From: Bacteroidales bacterium
GTDB lineage: Bacteria; Bacteroidota; Bacteroidia; Bacteroidales; Muribaculaceae
Direction of reading: 5' to 3'
Length of the DNA: 9,058 nucleotides
Assembly: GCA_900752535.1 (NCBI GenBank)
Contig: CAADVV010000473.1
Location: forward strand, 1 to 9,058
The translations under genes and the position numbers were made by a program. Positions 1 through 7,648 of this stretch are shown here, piece after piece. The notes below the pieces were generated by a model. That model did no database searches. It was not told the DNA's origin and worked only from the letters and a program-made list of their open reading frames with translations. The stretch's first letter is position 1; each line of letters opens with the position of its first letter.

Positions 1-50
1 AAAAAAAAAAAAAAAAAGAAAAATAGAAACAAAAGAACAAAAAAAAAAAG
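1..50. other. Poly-A-rich low-complexity sequence at the window end
   Basis: The first 50 bases are nearly all A with a few G, C and T, and they stop abruptly at a GC-rich coding sequence (from about 51). Such composition is unlike every other part of the window. It carries no start codon or promoter that would serve the following reading frame, and the frame meets a TAG at 24-26. The simplest reading is a sequencing or assembly artefact at a contig end. A genuine A-tract cannot be excluded from sequence alone. Confidence 0.6.
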
Positions 51-59
51 AACTCCCGG

Positions 60-170
60 GGGCCAGCCGTTAACGCCGCGGATAAAGACCGCGTGAGCGA
101 CAAACTCGTCAAGGACGATGTCAAGGATCTGAACAATAATCCCCGCAACTCTGACGACAAGATGCCCTGA
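60..170 (+). CDS. 3' end of an unidentified protein gene (partial)
   Basis: An open frame runs into a TGA at 168-170 and gives a hydrophilic, highly charged C-terminus rich in Asp, Lys and Asn, ending in DDKMP. Its codon choice (GAC, AAG, CGC, CTG, AAC) matches the confident genes of the window, and a strong hairpin follows 26 bases after the stop, as expected for a real gene end. The upstream part is lost: the frame enters the poly-A stretch before position 50, so the true boundary is unclear. I do not recognise the family. Too little remains to infer function; the tail has no membrane segment and no recognisable domain. Confidence 0.5.
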   Translation, partial: GPAVNAADKDRVSDKLVKDDVKDLNNNPRNSDDKMP

Positions 171-195
171 ACTTCCGCGACATCCGGATAAACAC

Positions 196-233
196 AAATC
201 GGGCGCGACCGAAATTTCAGTCGCGCCCGATTT
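196..233. terminator. Bidirectional intrinsic terminator hairpin
   Basis: A perfect 14-bp inverted repeat (arms 196-209 and 220-233) encloses a 10-base loop. The GC-rich core is flanked by an A run on the left arm and a T run on the right arm, so U-rich tails appear on both strands. It lies between the stop of the leftward gene fragment (170) and the stop of the convergent amylase gene (255), and so would end transcription from both sides. Confidence 0.85.
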
Positions 234-254
234 ATATTTAGGGGTCCGTAATGT

Positions 255-2978
255 TTACTTCACAATAACTTTGTGAGATTTGCCATCGACAACAACAACA
301 TAGATGCCGGGAGCAAGATTGTCGAGACCGACACGGACGCCTGAAAGCGTATATGCGCTGGCGCTACTGAAGCTGCCTTCGATAACAATTCGGCCCTCGG
401 TTCCATAGACTGTGCAGTCTCGACCGTTCAGGTCGTCGGTGATATTCTCGCAGCCGGTGGTGTTGGCGGTTGCCACAACGACATAGGCTCCGGCGGGAAT
501 GGCGCAGGTCAGTCTTGAGTCTGCTGCCGTAACCTGAGGTGTGAAATTGTGGCTTGCGCTGAGAACCTGCATATTGTCAGCATTGATTGAGTTAACGTCA
601 ACGCTGATGGTTGCGTCATTCACGTCGGGGTTGACCATGAGCACAAGCTCCTTGTCGCCCTTGTTGAGGCGAATGAAGCGGCCAATGCCCCAGCCGTTGT
701 AGTTCATAGTCACCGAGGCTTCGGCGCCGAAGAGCTCGGGATTGTGGTTGCGCATGAAAATCAGTTCTTTGTAAGACTGCTGAAGTCCTGACCAGACGGG
801 GTCTGTGGCACGCCACCAGACAACATTTTTGGCGTCTGTGTTATTTGAGCCGTCAGCATTCTTGGTGGTCTGGTCGGCACCGAGTTCCTGGAACTGCCAG
901 ATCATGTGGCTGCCCGGAGTAGCGAGCATCATGGCGGCTACACTGCCGAGACGGCGTGCCTTGACTTCGGGAATGCGTTTAATCTGCTCGGTGGCGCCCC
1001 ACTGGGCCTGTTTGTAACCCATGCGTTCCTCGTCGTGACTCTCGGCGTAGCTGACAGTCGAGCCGGCGAGACGTCCGCCATTGTTGGGTGCATAGAAGCC
1101 TGAAGTGTTCGAGTCGCTCTGATAACCCATGGCAACCTGACACGAAGCGTTGTTCATATTGCTCCAGAGAAGCTGACCGTCAGCGGCCATCTCGTTCTCC
1201 TCTTTGGTGTCGGCAAAATGCTCGTTGATGTGGATAGCGTCGGGCTTAACCTCTGAGATGACGGCATGGAGACGTTTCATGCGCGCTACGCGCGACGCGT
1301 TGTAAGCCTGTGTGCCGCTGCCATAGCTGTCAGAGTCACCCAGACCCTTGACAAGGTCAAACCTGAAGCCGTCGACATTATATTCGGTCAGCCAGTAACG
1401 GAGCATATCGGCCCACTGCTGCTCTACAAGAGGATGTTCCTGGGCCCAGTCGTTGAGGACACTGAAATCATGGGGTGCCTTGGCGTTGTAGAAGGGGTTT
1501 GAAGCCGACTCATACATACGGTACCAGGGATGCAGACCGTCGCTCTGGTTGAAGACCACGTCAAGCACCACTGAGAAACCGTGGCGGTGGCAGTCGTCAA
1601 TAAACTCCTTATACTCTGCGGGCGAACCGTAGGCTTTGTCAGGTGCAAAATAGAAGTTGGGATTGTATCCCCATGAGTTGTTGCCATTGAACTCCTGGAT
1701 AGGCATGAGCTCAATCACATTGACACCCATCTCGCGCAGGTAGCTAAGGTGACCGCGGGCAGCCTTGAGTGTGCCGTCGTCGGTGCCGTGTGTACCGGTG
1801 AAGTCACGGAGCAGAAGCTCGTAAATCACGAGACGGTCGTGGTCAGGGATAGTGTAAGAGTCGTTATATTTCCAGTCATAGTCGTTCATGTCGCCGCCCC
1901 ATACGCTGAGGGCTGTGTCGTCGAAGAGGTCGTAGGGATATGAGGGAACGCCTTCAAGCTTATTGTTCAGCCATTTGTCGCTGTAGGGGTCGAGGACGAG
2001 ACGGCTGTAGGGGTCGGCCACTTTGATTGTGCCGTCGACGATATAATAATAGATATAGTCCTTCGAGGGGTCATATCCGTCAAGTTCGGTCCAGAAGTAA
2101 CGCTGGCCGTCGACATCCTGATATGACATCACGTTTTCGGCGAGTTTGGCATAACCGTCCCATGAACCGACGAGAAGCACGTGTTTTTTCTCGGGAGCGG
2201 CGAGACAGAAGATTATCTTCGAGCCGTCAACGGTCACGCCCATTTTCGGTGTGCCGCCGGGGAAATTGCGCTGCTGCGAAGCCGGAGCCACCAGATAAGT
2301 CTGCTCTTTCTCGACACTCTTGCCGTCGGCTGTTTTGGCGATAGCCTTGACCACATAGTTGCGGTATTCCTTCATCTCGACAGCCTTGGTCAGCGATGTG
2401 CCGTTAACCGAGGCAACCTCGTTGCCGTCGACCAACAGGCTGATTGATGCAATGTCGGTGGTGCTGACGGTGAAATTCACTGTCGAGGGCGACATCATAA
2501 TGTCAGATGCGTCTGACTTCATCTCGAGCGCGAAATCGTTGTGGACGTCGATGAATATGTCACCTCCGTCAGCCGTCTTGCCTTCTTTCGAGCAGTCTGA
2601 CGAACGGAAGACAAATGCAAGCTTCTCGACAACCTCATCCGGCTCGGTGATGCCGTAGTATGTGCGGATGTCGCCGATGTTCAGCTCCCAGGTGTCGGCT
2701 CCGACATATGTCAGAGCATATTTCGGGTCATTATCGCCCCACTTCGAGGGAGCATAGGCCCACTCGCCGTTACTTTTGTTTGTTATAACACCGGTGTGGG
2801 CATACACACCTGTGGTGAGCCCCATAAGGCCCTTGCTGCCCTGGTCGGCGTGATAGACCACCACGACATCCTTGCTCGACTGCTGCAGAGGTGTCGGACG
2901 TGTCTCCACAATCTGTGCAGAGACAGAAGTACTGAAGCCGACAGTCAGCAATGCCAGCATTGAAAAGAATTGCTTCAT
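255..2978 (-). CDS. Secreted GH13 alpha-amylase-family glycoside hydrolase with T9SS sorting tail
   Basis: This 907-residue protein should hydrolyse alpha-glucosidic bonds in starch- or glycogen-like glucans outside the cell. A type I signal peptide covers about 1-21 (cleavage after SVSA); there is no lipobox Cys. Residues ~38-145 form a beta-rich module of the kind seen in Bacteroidetes starch-binding proteins, ~155-232 an Ig-like stretch, and ~245-335 a CBM48/E-set-like module. The catalytic barrel spans ~375-745. Visible GH13 motifs are WGYNP (436-440), region I DVVFNQ (473-478), region II GFRFD with nucleophile D541, region III INEHF with acid/base E586, and region IV ESHDE with H648 and D649. 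A C-terminal beta domain (~750-838) precedes a type A T9SS sorting domain (~857-907, with LSG, APGIYVV and a basic end). The canonical region I His is Gln478. The catalytic triad is intact, so activity is expected. Exact specificity (amylase, neopullulanase or pullulanase) cannot be settled. No susC/D lies beside it. Confidence 0.93.
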   Translation of the reverse strand: MKQFFSMLALLTVGFSTSVSAQIVETRPTPLQQSSKDVVVVYHADQGSKGLMGLTTGVYAHTGVITNKSNGEWAYAPSKWGDNDPKYALTYVGADTWELNIGDIRTYYGITEPDEVVEKLAFVFRSSDCSKEGKTADGGDIFIDVHNDFALEMKSDASDIMMSPSTVNFTVSTTDIASISLLVDGNEVASVNGTSLTKAVEMKEYRNYVVKAIAKTADGKSVEKEQTYLVAPASQQRNFPGGTPKMGVTVDGSKIIFCLAAPEKKHVLLVGSWDGYAKLAENVMSYQDVDGQRYFWTELDGYDPSKDYIYYYIVDGTIKVADPYSRLVLDPYSDKWLNNKLEGVPSYPYDLFDDTALSVWGGDMNDYDWKYNDSYTIPDHDRLVIYELLLRDFTGTHGTDDGTLKAARGHLSYLREMGVNVIELMPIQEFNGNNSWGYNPNFYFAPDKAYGSPAEYKEFIDDCHRHGFSVVLDVVFNQSDGLHPWYRMYESASNPFYNAKAPHDFSVLNDWAQEHPLVEQQWADMLRYWLTEYNVDGFRFDLVKGLGDSDSYGSGTQAYNASRVARMKRLHAVISEVKPDAIHINEHFADTKEENEMAADGQLLWSNMNNASCQVAMGYQSDSNTSGFYAPNNGGRLAGSTVSYAESHDEERMGYKQAQWGATEQIKRIPEVKARRLGSVAAMMLATPGSHMIWQFQELGADQTTKNADGSNNTDAKNVVWWRATDPVWSGLQQSYKELIFMRNHNPELFGAEASVTMNYNGWGIGRFIRLNKGDKELVLMVNPDVNDATISVDVNSINADNMQVLSASHNFTPQVTAADSRLTCAIPAGAYVVVATANTTGCENITDDLNGRDCTVYGTEGRIVIEGSFSSASAYTLSGVRVGLDNLAPGIYVVVVDGKSHKVIVK

Positions 2979-3075
2979 GTTTTTGAGTTGGTATTAATCT
3001 GATTAAAAAATATGATATATCTCTCCGTGTAGGAACTGCCGGGCGCTTATGACAATGCGCTGCTAGAATCGGCCA

Positions 3076-3083
3076 CAAAGTTA
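3076..3083 (-). promoter_or_regulatory. Bacteroidota -7 promoter element for the GH13 gene
   Basis: Read on the minus strand this is TAACTTTG, a full match to the TAnnTTTG consensus. Candidate -33 TTG motifs exist upstream at 3108-3106 and 3102-3100, with spacers of 22 and 16 bases that bracket the usual ~19-20, so the -33 box is uncertain. Transcription would begin near 3069, leaving an untranslated leader of about 90 bases. No Shine-Dalgarno sequence precedes the ATG at 2978; the bases just before it are A-rich, which is normal for this phylum. Confidence 0.6.
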
Positions 3084-3201
3084 GCTTAAAAATCCTAAAC
3101 AATTGCAACTCACGGCGAAATAAAGCCTACGGCGACGCGACTTTTACGTTCGTTTAACAATCAGCCCCGGCAATCTGGCATGATATTTGAAGAATAATCC
3201 G

Positions 3202-3209
3202 TAAATTTG
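3202..3209 (+). promoter_or_regulatory. Bacteroidota -7 promoter element for the TPR-dcp-DUF695 cluster
   Basis: TAAATTTG matches the TAnnTTTG consensus exactly. A TTTG at 3186-3189 is only 12 bases upstream, too close for a standard -33 box, so the -33 element is weak or absent. The predicted transcription start is near 3216, about 20 bases before the ATG at 3236. Confidence 0.6.
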
Positions 3210-3220
3210 CCACTAAAGTA

Positions 3221-3228
3221 AGAAAGGA
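3221..3228 (+). promoter_or_regulatory. Ribosome binding site of the TPR gene
   Basis: AGAAAGGA lies 7 bases upstream of the ATG at 3236. It is the clearest Shine-Dalgarno-like sequence in the window and supports that start. Confidence 0.6.
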
Positions 3229-3235
3229 ACAACTG

Positions 3236-5491
3236 ATGGACATAGAAACCACCATAGGACATATAGCCCACATCGACAGCCTGCTCGACAGCCGCAGGAT
3301 TTCGGCTGCGATCGACGCGCTCGCCAACCTGAAGCCGTCAGAGCCAATGCAGTCATGGCGCTTCACGTCTGAACTGACACGACTGCGCGAGGACTACGCC
3401 CTCATGTCGCGCTATGCCCTCGACGGCGCGGCCGATCCGGCGCGCGAACAGCTCTATGATGATATTGCCGAGTCTGTCCACTCGCTCAGCCGGCTTGCAC
3501 TCAGGAGCCTGCGCATGAAAGACGACGCCTCGCTCTACTACTCGACCGCACGCTACGAAGCCCTTCAGCGCAACGACTCCATCGCTTCGCTGCTTGAGCG
3601 CACAGAGACTCTTTCAGGCCTCATGTCGTTAGCTGTCATCGACGGCTCGGGCGCCGAGGTGACCGACCCCTCAAGCGGACGTCCCGCACGACTTGTCATG
3701 GAAGACACCGTCAGGCGCATCTTCAACCGTGTCTGGACCACCCATCCCTTCACGTCAGATGACGAGGAAGCCATCGGTAGCGCTCTTCGTTCCGAAGCTA
3801 TGCCCCGACACGTCAAGCACCTGTTGGTGTCGGCACTGATGGCAGGCGGGCTGGAATTTCAAGAAGAACGGCGCCTGACACTGCTGGCCGACACATATGG
3901 CGAAAACGGATATGGCGACGAGGAACTGTCGCTCAAGGCCCTGACCGCGCTGCTCATCGGGCTGTGGGTTCACCGCGACCGCCACATGCGCCGCCGCTGT
4001 CGCGCACACTTCGAGGCCATCACCGAAAGCCGCTCATGGGACCGCGACGTAAAAACAGTCTATTTTGAACTGGCACGCGCACGAGACACCGAGCGCATAA
4101 ACCGCAAAATCAAGGACGAACTTATCCCCGGTCTGATGAAACTCAGACCCGACATAGAGAAACGCTTCGGCTCAGGCTCCGTATCGCCCGAAAGTATCTC
4201 GCCAGAAGACAACCCCGAATGGCAGGAAATTCTCGACAAATCGGGCATCTCCGATAAACTCAAGGAGCTTTCCGAAATACAACAGGACGGCGGCGACATC
4301 ATGATGGCCACTTTTAACAATCTGAAGTCGTTCTCGTTTTTCAACGATGCCTCCAACTGGTTCCTTCCGTTCTACACCGACCACTCGCTCGTAGCCATGG
4401 AGAAAGAGGAAGGTTTCGGCGCGATGGCTGAGATTATAGGACAGGCTCCGGTGTTGTGTGACAGCGACAAATTCTCGCTGATATGCGCACTCAAGCATAT
4501 GCCCTCCCACGCACGCGGGATGTTTCTGAGCCAGTTTAACGCGCAGGCTGCCGACATGAACGCCGCATTCAAGTCACAGGCCGACACCACCACCGCCCGA
4601 CGCACAGGGTTCATAGCCCGCTACGTACAGTCGCTTTATCGTTTCTTCAAACTGTTCAGGCGCAAAAGCGAGTTTCTCGACTTTTTCGCCACACCCGTCA
4701 ATCTGGCCTCGCTCAATCTGTTTGCCGGTCCGCTGGGCGACGTCGAGACTGTTACGCTGATGGCCGAATTCTATTTCAAGAGAGGCTATTATGACGAAGC
4801 CTTCGAACTTTTCGGCAAACTGACCAACATGGCACCGGCTACGCCTCAGACATTCCAGAAGATGGGCTACTGCCGTCAGCAGACAGGTGACATAGAGGGA
4901 GCTCTCGACTATTATTCGCGCAGCGAACTGCTCAAGTCTGACAGCCTCTGGACGCTCCGCCGTCTCGCCGCATGTCACCGCATGCTGGGGCACCACCGCG
5001 AAGCACTCGACTATTTCAACCGTATCGGTGAGATGCGCCCTGACGATGCTTCCGTAGCCCTTAACATCGGCCACTGTCTTCTCGAGCTCGGACGCCCCGA
5101 CGATGCGCTCAAATCATACTACAAGGCCGAGTTTCTCAACCCCGACAGCTCAAAGACAGCCCGTCCCATTGCCTGGGCCTCGCTCCTGGCCGGTGACACC
5201 GCCCGCGCACGCCGCTATTATGAGAAAATCATGGCCGACGGACCGCGCGCCGAAGACTGTCTCAACGCCGGACACCTTGAAATGATTGAAGGACGCTATC
5301 ACGACGCCATCGCCAACTATCGCCGCGCCGTGGCGCTCATGGACTTCGACACCTCACGGTTCTCAAAGGCTTTCGGCGACGACATCGCGGTTCTGCGCCG
5401 CGCGGGGGTTGACGATTTCATGACCGGGCTGGTGTTTGACAACGTCCTCAGCAGCTCCGCCGCCGACGGCACGCCCCTAAGACAACTTTAA
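3236..5491 (+). CDS. Tetratricopeptide repeat (TPR) protein, cytoplasmic
   Basis: This 751-residue protein has no signal peptide or clear transmembrane helix and is probably a cytosolic scaffold; TPRs bind other proteins, but the partner is unknown. The N-terminal ~350 residues are helical and charged, without a domain I can name. An aromatic-rich stretch (about 360-380, with SFSFF and NWFLPFY) and a basic-aromatic helix (about 461-484, with YRFFKLFRRK) come before the repeats. About six TPR-like units run from ~503 to ~702, with typical YY/GDIEGAL, G-x-x-x-EAL-x-YF and ELGRPDDAL signatures. The start is supported by the Shine-Dalgarno at 3221-3228 and the promoter element just upstream. The stop lies 24 bp before the dcp-like gene with no terminator between, so the two are probably co-transcribed. 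Large TPR proteins of this layout are common in Bacteroidales; no specific function can be assigned. Confidence 0.9.
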   Translation: MDIETTIGHIAHIDSLLDSRRISAAIDALANLKPSEPMQSWRFTSELTRLREDYALMSRYALDGAADPAREQLYDDIAESVHSLSRLALRSLRMKDDASLYYSTARYEALQRNDSIASLLERTETLSGLMSLAVIDGSGAEVTDPSSGRPARLVMEDTVRRIFNRVWTTHPFTSDDEEAIGSALRSEAMPRHVKHLLVSALMAGGLEFQEERRLTLLADTYGENGYGDEELSLKALTALLIGLWVHRDRHMRRRCRAHFEAITESRSWDRDVKTVYFELARARDTERINRKIKDELIPGLMKLRPDIEKRFGSGSVSPESISPEDNPEWQEILDKSGISDKLKELSEIQQDGGDIMMATFNNLKSFSFFNDASNWFLPFYTDHSLVAMEKEEGFGAMAEIIGQAPVLCDSDKFSLICALKHMPSHARGMFLSQFNAQAADMNAAFKSQADTTTARRTGFIARYVQSLYRFFKLFRRKSEFLDFFATPVNLASLNLFAGPLGDVETVTLMAEFYFKRGYYDEAFELFGKLTNMAPATPQTFQKMGYCRQQTGDIEGALDYYSRSELLKSDSLWTLRRLAACHRMLGHHREALDYFNRIGEMRPDDASVALNIGHCLLELGRPDDALKSYYKAEFLNPDSSKTARPIAWASLLAGDTARARRYYEKIMADGPRAEDCLNAGHLEMIEGRYHDAIANYRRAVALMDFDTSRFSKAFGDDIAVLRRAGVDDFMTGLVFDNVLSSSAADGTPLRQL

Positions 5492-5515
5492 CCTTATATT
5501 GACAGATACCATCAG

Positions 5516-7648
5516 ATGAAACCACTGAAACCACTACTGACACTTTCATTGACAACAGCAATAGCAATGACCGCACAGAATCCATTTTTCTCGGAATACA
5601 ACACACCGCACGGTACGGTGCCATTCGACAAAATCACCCACGCACACTATGAGGAAGCCATAGACCGCGGCATCAAGCTCGGTCTCGAAGACATCGAAGC
5701 CATCTGCTCCAATCCCGAGAAACCGACATTCCGCAACACTATCGTTGCCCTTGACCGCGCCGGAAGCGCCCTGAACAACGTGACCAATGTCTTCTTCAAT
5801 CTGACAGAGTGTCTCAGCGACGACGAGATGATTGCAATCACCAACCGCGTTACTCCGCGCCTGACTGAATACTCCACCTCGGTGACACTCAACCCGCGTC
5901 TGTGGGAACGTGTGAAGGCCGTCTGGGACAATCGCGACAAGGAAAATCTCGACGAAGAAGACAAGATGCTTCTCGAGCGCACCTACAAATCGTTTTCGCG
6001 CAACGGCGCACTGCTTGAAGGAGCCGACCGCGACAAATACCGTCAGCTGAGCTCACATCTGAGCGACCTGACCAACAGATTCGGTCAGAACGTTCTCCGC
6101 GAGCTGAACACCTATGAGGTATGGCTGAGCAAGGATGACCTCGCCGGCCTGCCTCAGAGCTCGATAGACGCCGCCGCTACAGCCGCCGCCGAGAAAGGCC
6201 GCAAGGGCGAATATCTCTTCACCCTCGCCCAGCCCACCTATCTCGCTTTCATGAAATATAGCGACCGCCGCGACCTGCGCGAGAAAATGTGGCGCCTCTA
6301 TTCGGGACGCAACATGAAAGGCGAATTTGACAACTCTGCCATCATACGCGATATTGCCAACACACGTCTGGCCATCGCCAATCTGCTCGGCTACGAATCA
6401 TATGCAGACTATAACCTCGAGGAATCCATGGCCGAGAAACCCTCGAGCGTATACAACCTCCTCGACCGACTGCGCGACGCTTACAAACCCGCCCAGCAGG
6501 AATTTTTCAAGGAACTGACAGCCTTTGCCCGCAAGAATGCCGGCTCAGCTGACCTTGAGCTGATGCCTTGGGACTACAGCTACTACGCCAACAAGCTGAA
6601 AAACGAGCGCTACAGCTACGACGAAGAATCGCTGCGCCCCTACTTCGAGCTTAACAACGTGGTTGACGGTGTGTTCGGCATGGCCGGCAAGCTCTATGGA
6701 GTTACGTTCAGGCACAATCCCGAGATTCCGGTCTACCATCCCGACGTAAAGGCTTATGAGGTTATTGACCATGACGGAAAATACATGGGCGTGATTTACA
6801 CCGACTTCTTCCCGCGCGAAAGCAAACGCCCCGGCGCCTGGATGACCGAGTTCAAGGGCGAGTGGCGCGAAGATAACGGCGAAATCAGCCATCCCCACGT
6901 GTCGATTGTGATGAACTTCACCAAACCGACAGGCGACACGCCTGCCCTGCTGACCCCCTATGAGGTGCAGACATTACTCCATGAATTCGGACACTCGCTC
7001 CACGGACTGATGGCTTCGACCAAATATCGCTCGCTGTCAGGCACAAACGTCTATCGCGACTTTGTCGAACTGCCCTCACAGTTCAACGAGAACTATATGC
7101 GTCAGAAAGAATTTCTCGACGATTTCGCCCGCCACTATCAGACAGACGAGAAACTTCCCGCCGCAGAGCTTGACAAAGTGATTCGTTCGGCCCAGTTCGG
7201 CGCTGCCTACGCATGTCTGCGTCAGCTCAACTTCGGGTATATCGACATGGCATGGCACGGCATCCGCAAGCCTCTCCCCGACGATACCGACGTGATTGAC
7301 TTCGAAAATGCAGCCGGTGAGTCCGTGGCCATGTTCCCGACAGTCGACAACGCCGTCATGTCAACCCAGTTCAGCCATATATTTGCCGGAGGTTATGCCG
7401 CAGGCTATTACAGCTACAAGTGGGCTGAGGTGCTTGATGCCGACGCCTTCTCGGTGTTCAAGGAGAAAGGCATATTTGACCGTGAAAGCGCCAACGCTTT
7501 CCGCGACAATATACTGCGCAAGGGAGGCACCGTTCACCCCGCACGCCTCTACCGTCAGTTCAGAGGTCAGGACCCGTCAATCGACGCCCTGCTCGAACGC
7601 GACGGCATCAAGAAGCCCAAGACTCAGCTCAAACCCCTCGACAAATGA
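5516..7648 (+). CDS. dcp: M3-family zinc peptidase, peptidyl-dipeptidase Dcp-like
   Basis: The enzyme is predicted to release dipeptides from the C-terminus of short peptides, a step in peptide scavenging. At 710 residues it has the usual length for Dcp plus a leader. The zinc site HEFGH is at 489-493 and the third ligand is E518 in FVELPSQ, 29 residues after the first His as in E. coli Dcp. H621, Y627 and Y634 in the SHIFAGGYAAGYYSY segment keep the spacing of the Dcp substrate-binding and catalytic His/Tyr set. The N-terminus (1-20: two Lys, then a hydrophobic Leu/Thr/Ala run ending AMTA before QNPFF) looks like a cleavable signal peptide, so this version probably acts in the periplasm, unlike cytosolic E. 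coli Dcp. It sits 24 bp after the TPR gene and overlaps the DUF695 start. No Shine-Dalgarno is evident. An oligopeptidase A-type activity within M3 is the main alternative. Confidence 0.93.
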   Translation: MKPLKPLLTLSLTTAIAMTAQNPFFSEYNTPHGTVPFDKITHAHYEEAIDRGIKLGLEDIEAICSNPEKPTFRNTIVALDRAGSALNNVTNVFFNLTECLSDDEMIAITNRVTPRLTEYSTSVTLNPRLWERVKAVWDNRDKENLDEEDKMLLERTYKSFSRNGALLEGADRDKYRQLSSHLSDLTNRFGQNVLRELNTYEVWLSKDDLAGLPQSSIDAAATAAAEKGRKGEYLFTLAQPTYLAFMKYSDRRDLREKMWRLYSGRNMKGEFDNSAIIRDIANTRLAIANLLGYESYADYNLEESMAEKPSSVYNLLDRLRDAYKPAQQEFFKELTAFARKNAGSADLELMPWDYSYYANKLKNERYSYDEESLRPYFELNNVVDGVFGMAGKLYGVTFRHNPEIPVYHPDVKAYEVIDHDGKYMGVIYTDFFPRESKRPGAWMTEFKGEWREDNGEISHPHVSIVMNFTKPTGDTPALLTPYEVQTLLHEFGHSLHGLMASTKYRSLSGTNVYRDFVELPSQFNENYMRQKEFLDDFARHYQTDEKLPAAELDKVIRSAQFGAAYACLRQLNFGYIDMAWHGIRKPLPDDTDVIDFENAAGESVAMFPTVDNAVMSTQFSHIFAGGYAAGYYSYKWAEVLDADAFSVFKEKGIFDRESANAFRDNILRKGGTVHPARLYRQFRGQDPSIDALLERDGIKKPKTQLKPLDK

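Noticed and set aside
255..2978. Part of a Sus-like polysaccharide utilisation locus
   Set aside because: There is no susC, susD or glycan-sensing regulator in the window, and the flanking genes are unrelated to sugar use apart from a possible esterase about 5.6 kb away.
3043..3060. GCGC inverted repeat in the GH13 leader
   Set aside because: Only four contiguous base pairs form before mismatches, too weak to call an operator or attenuator.
2770..3108. Minus-strand open frame upstream of and overlapping the GH13 start
   Set aside because: It is out of frame with the GH13 gene, covers the predicted promoter and leader, and has no recognisable content.
4574..5074. 166-codon open frame on the minus strand inside the TPR gene
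   Set aside because: It lies wholly within a confident gene, shows no recognisable domain, and has no promoter or ribosome binding site. Long antisense frames are expected in GC-rich coding sequence.
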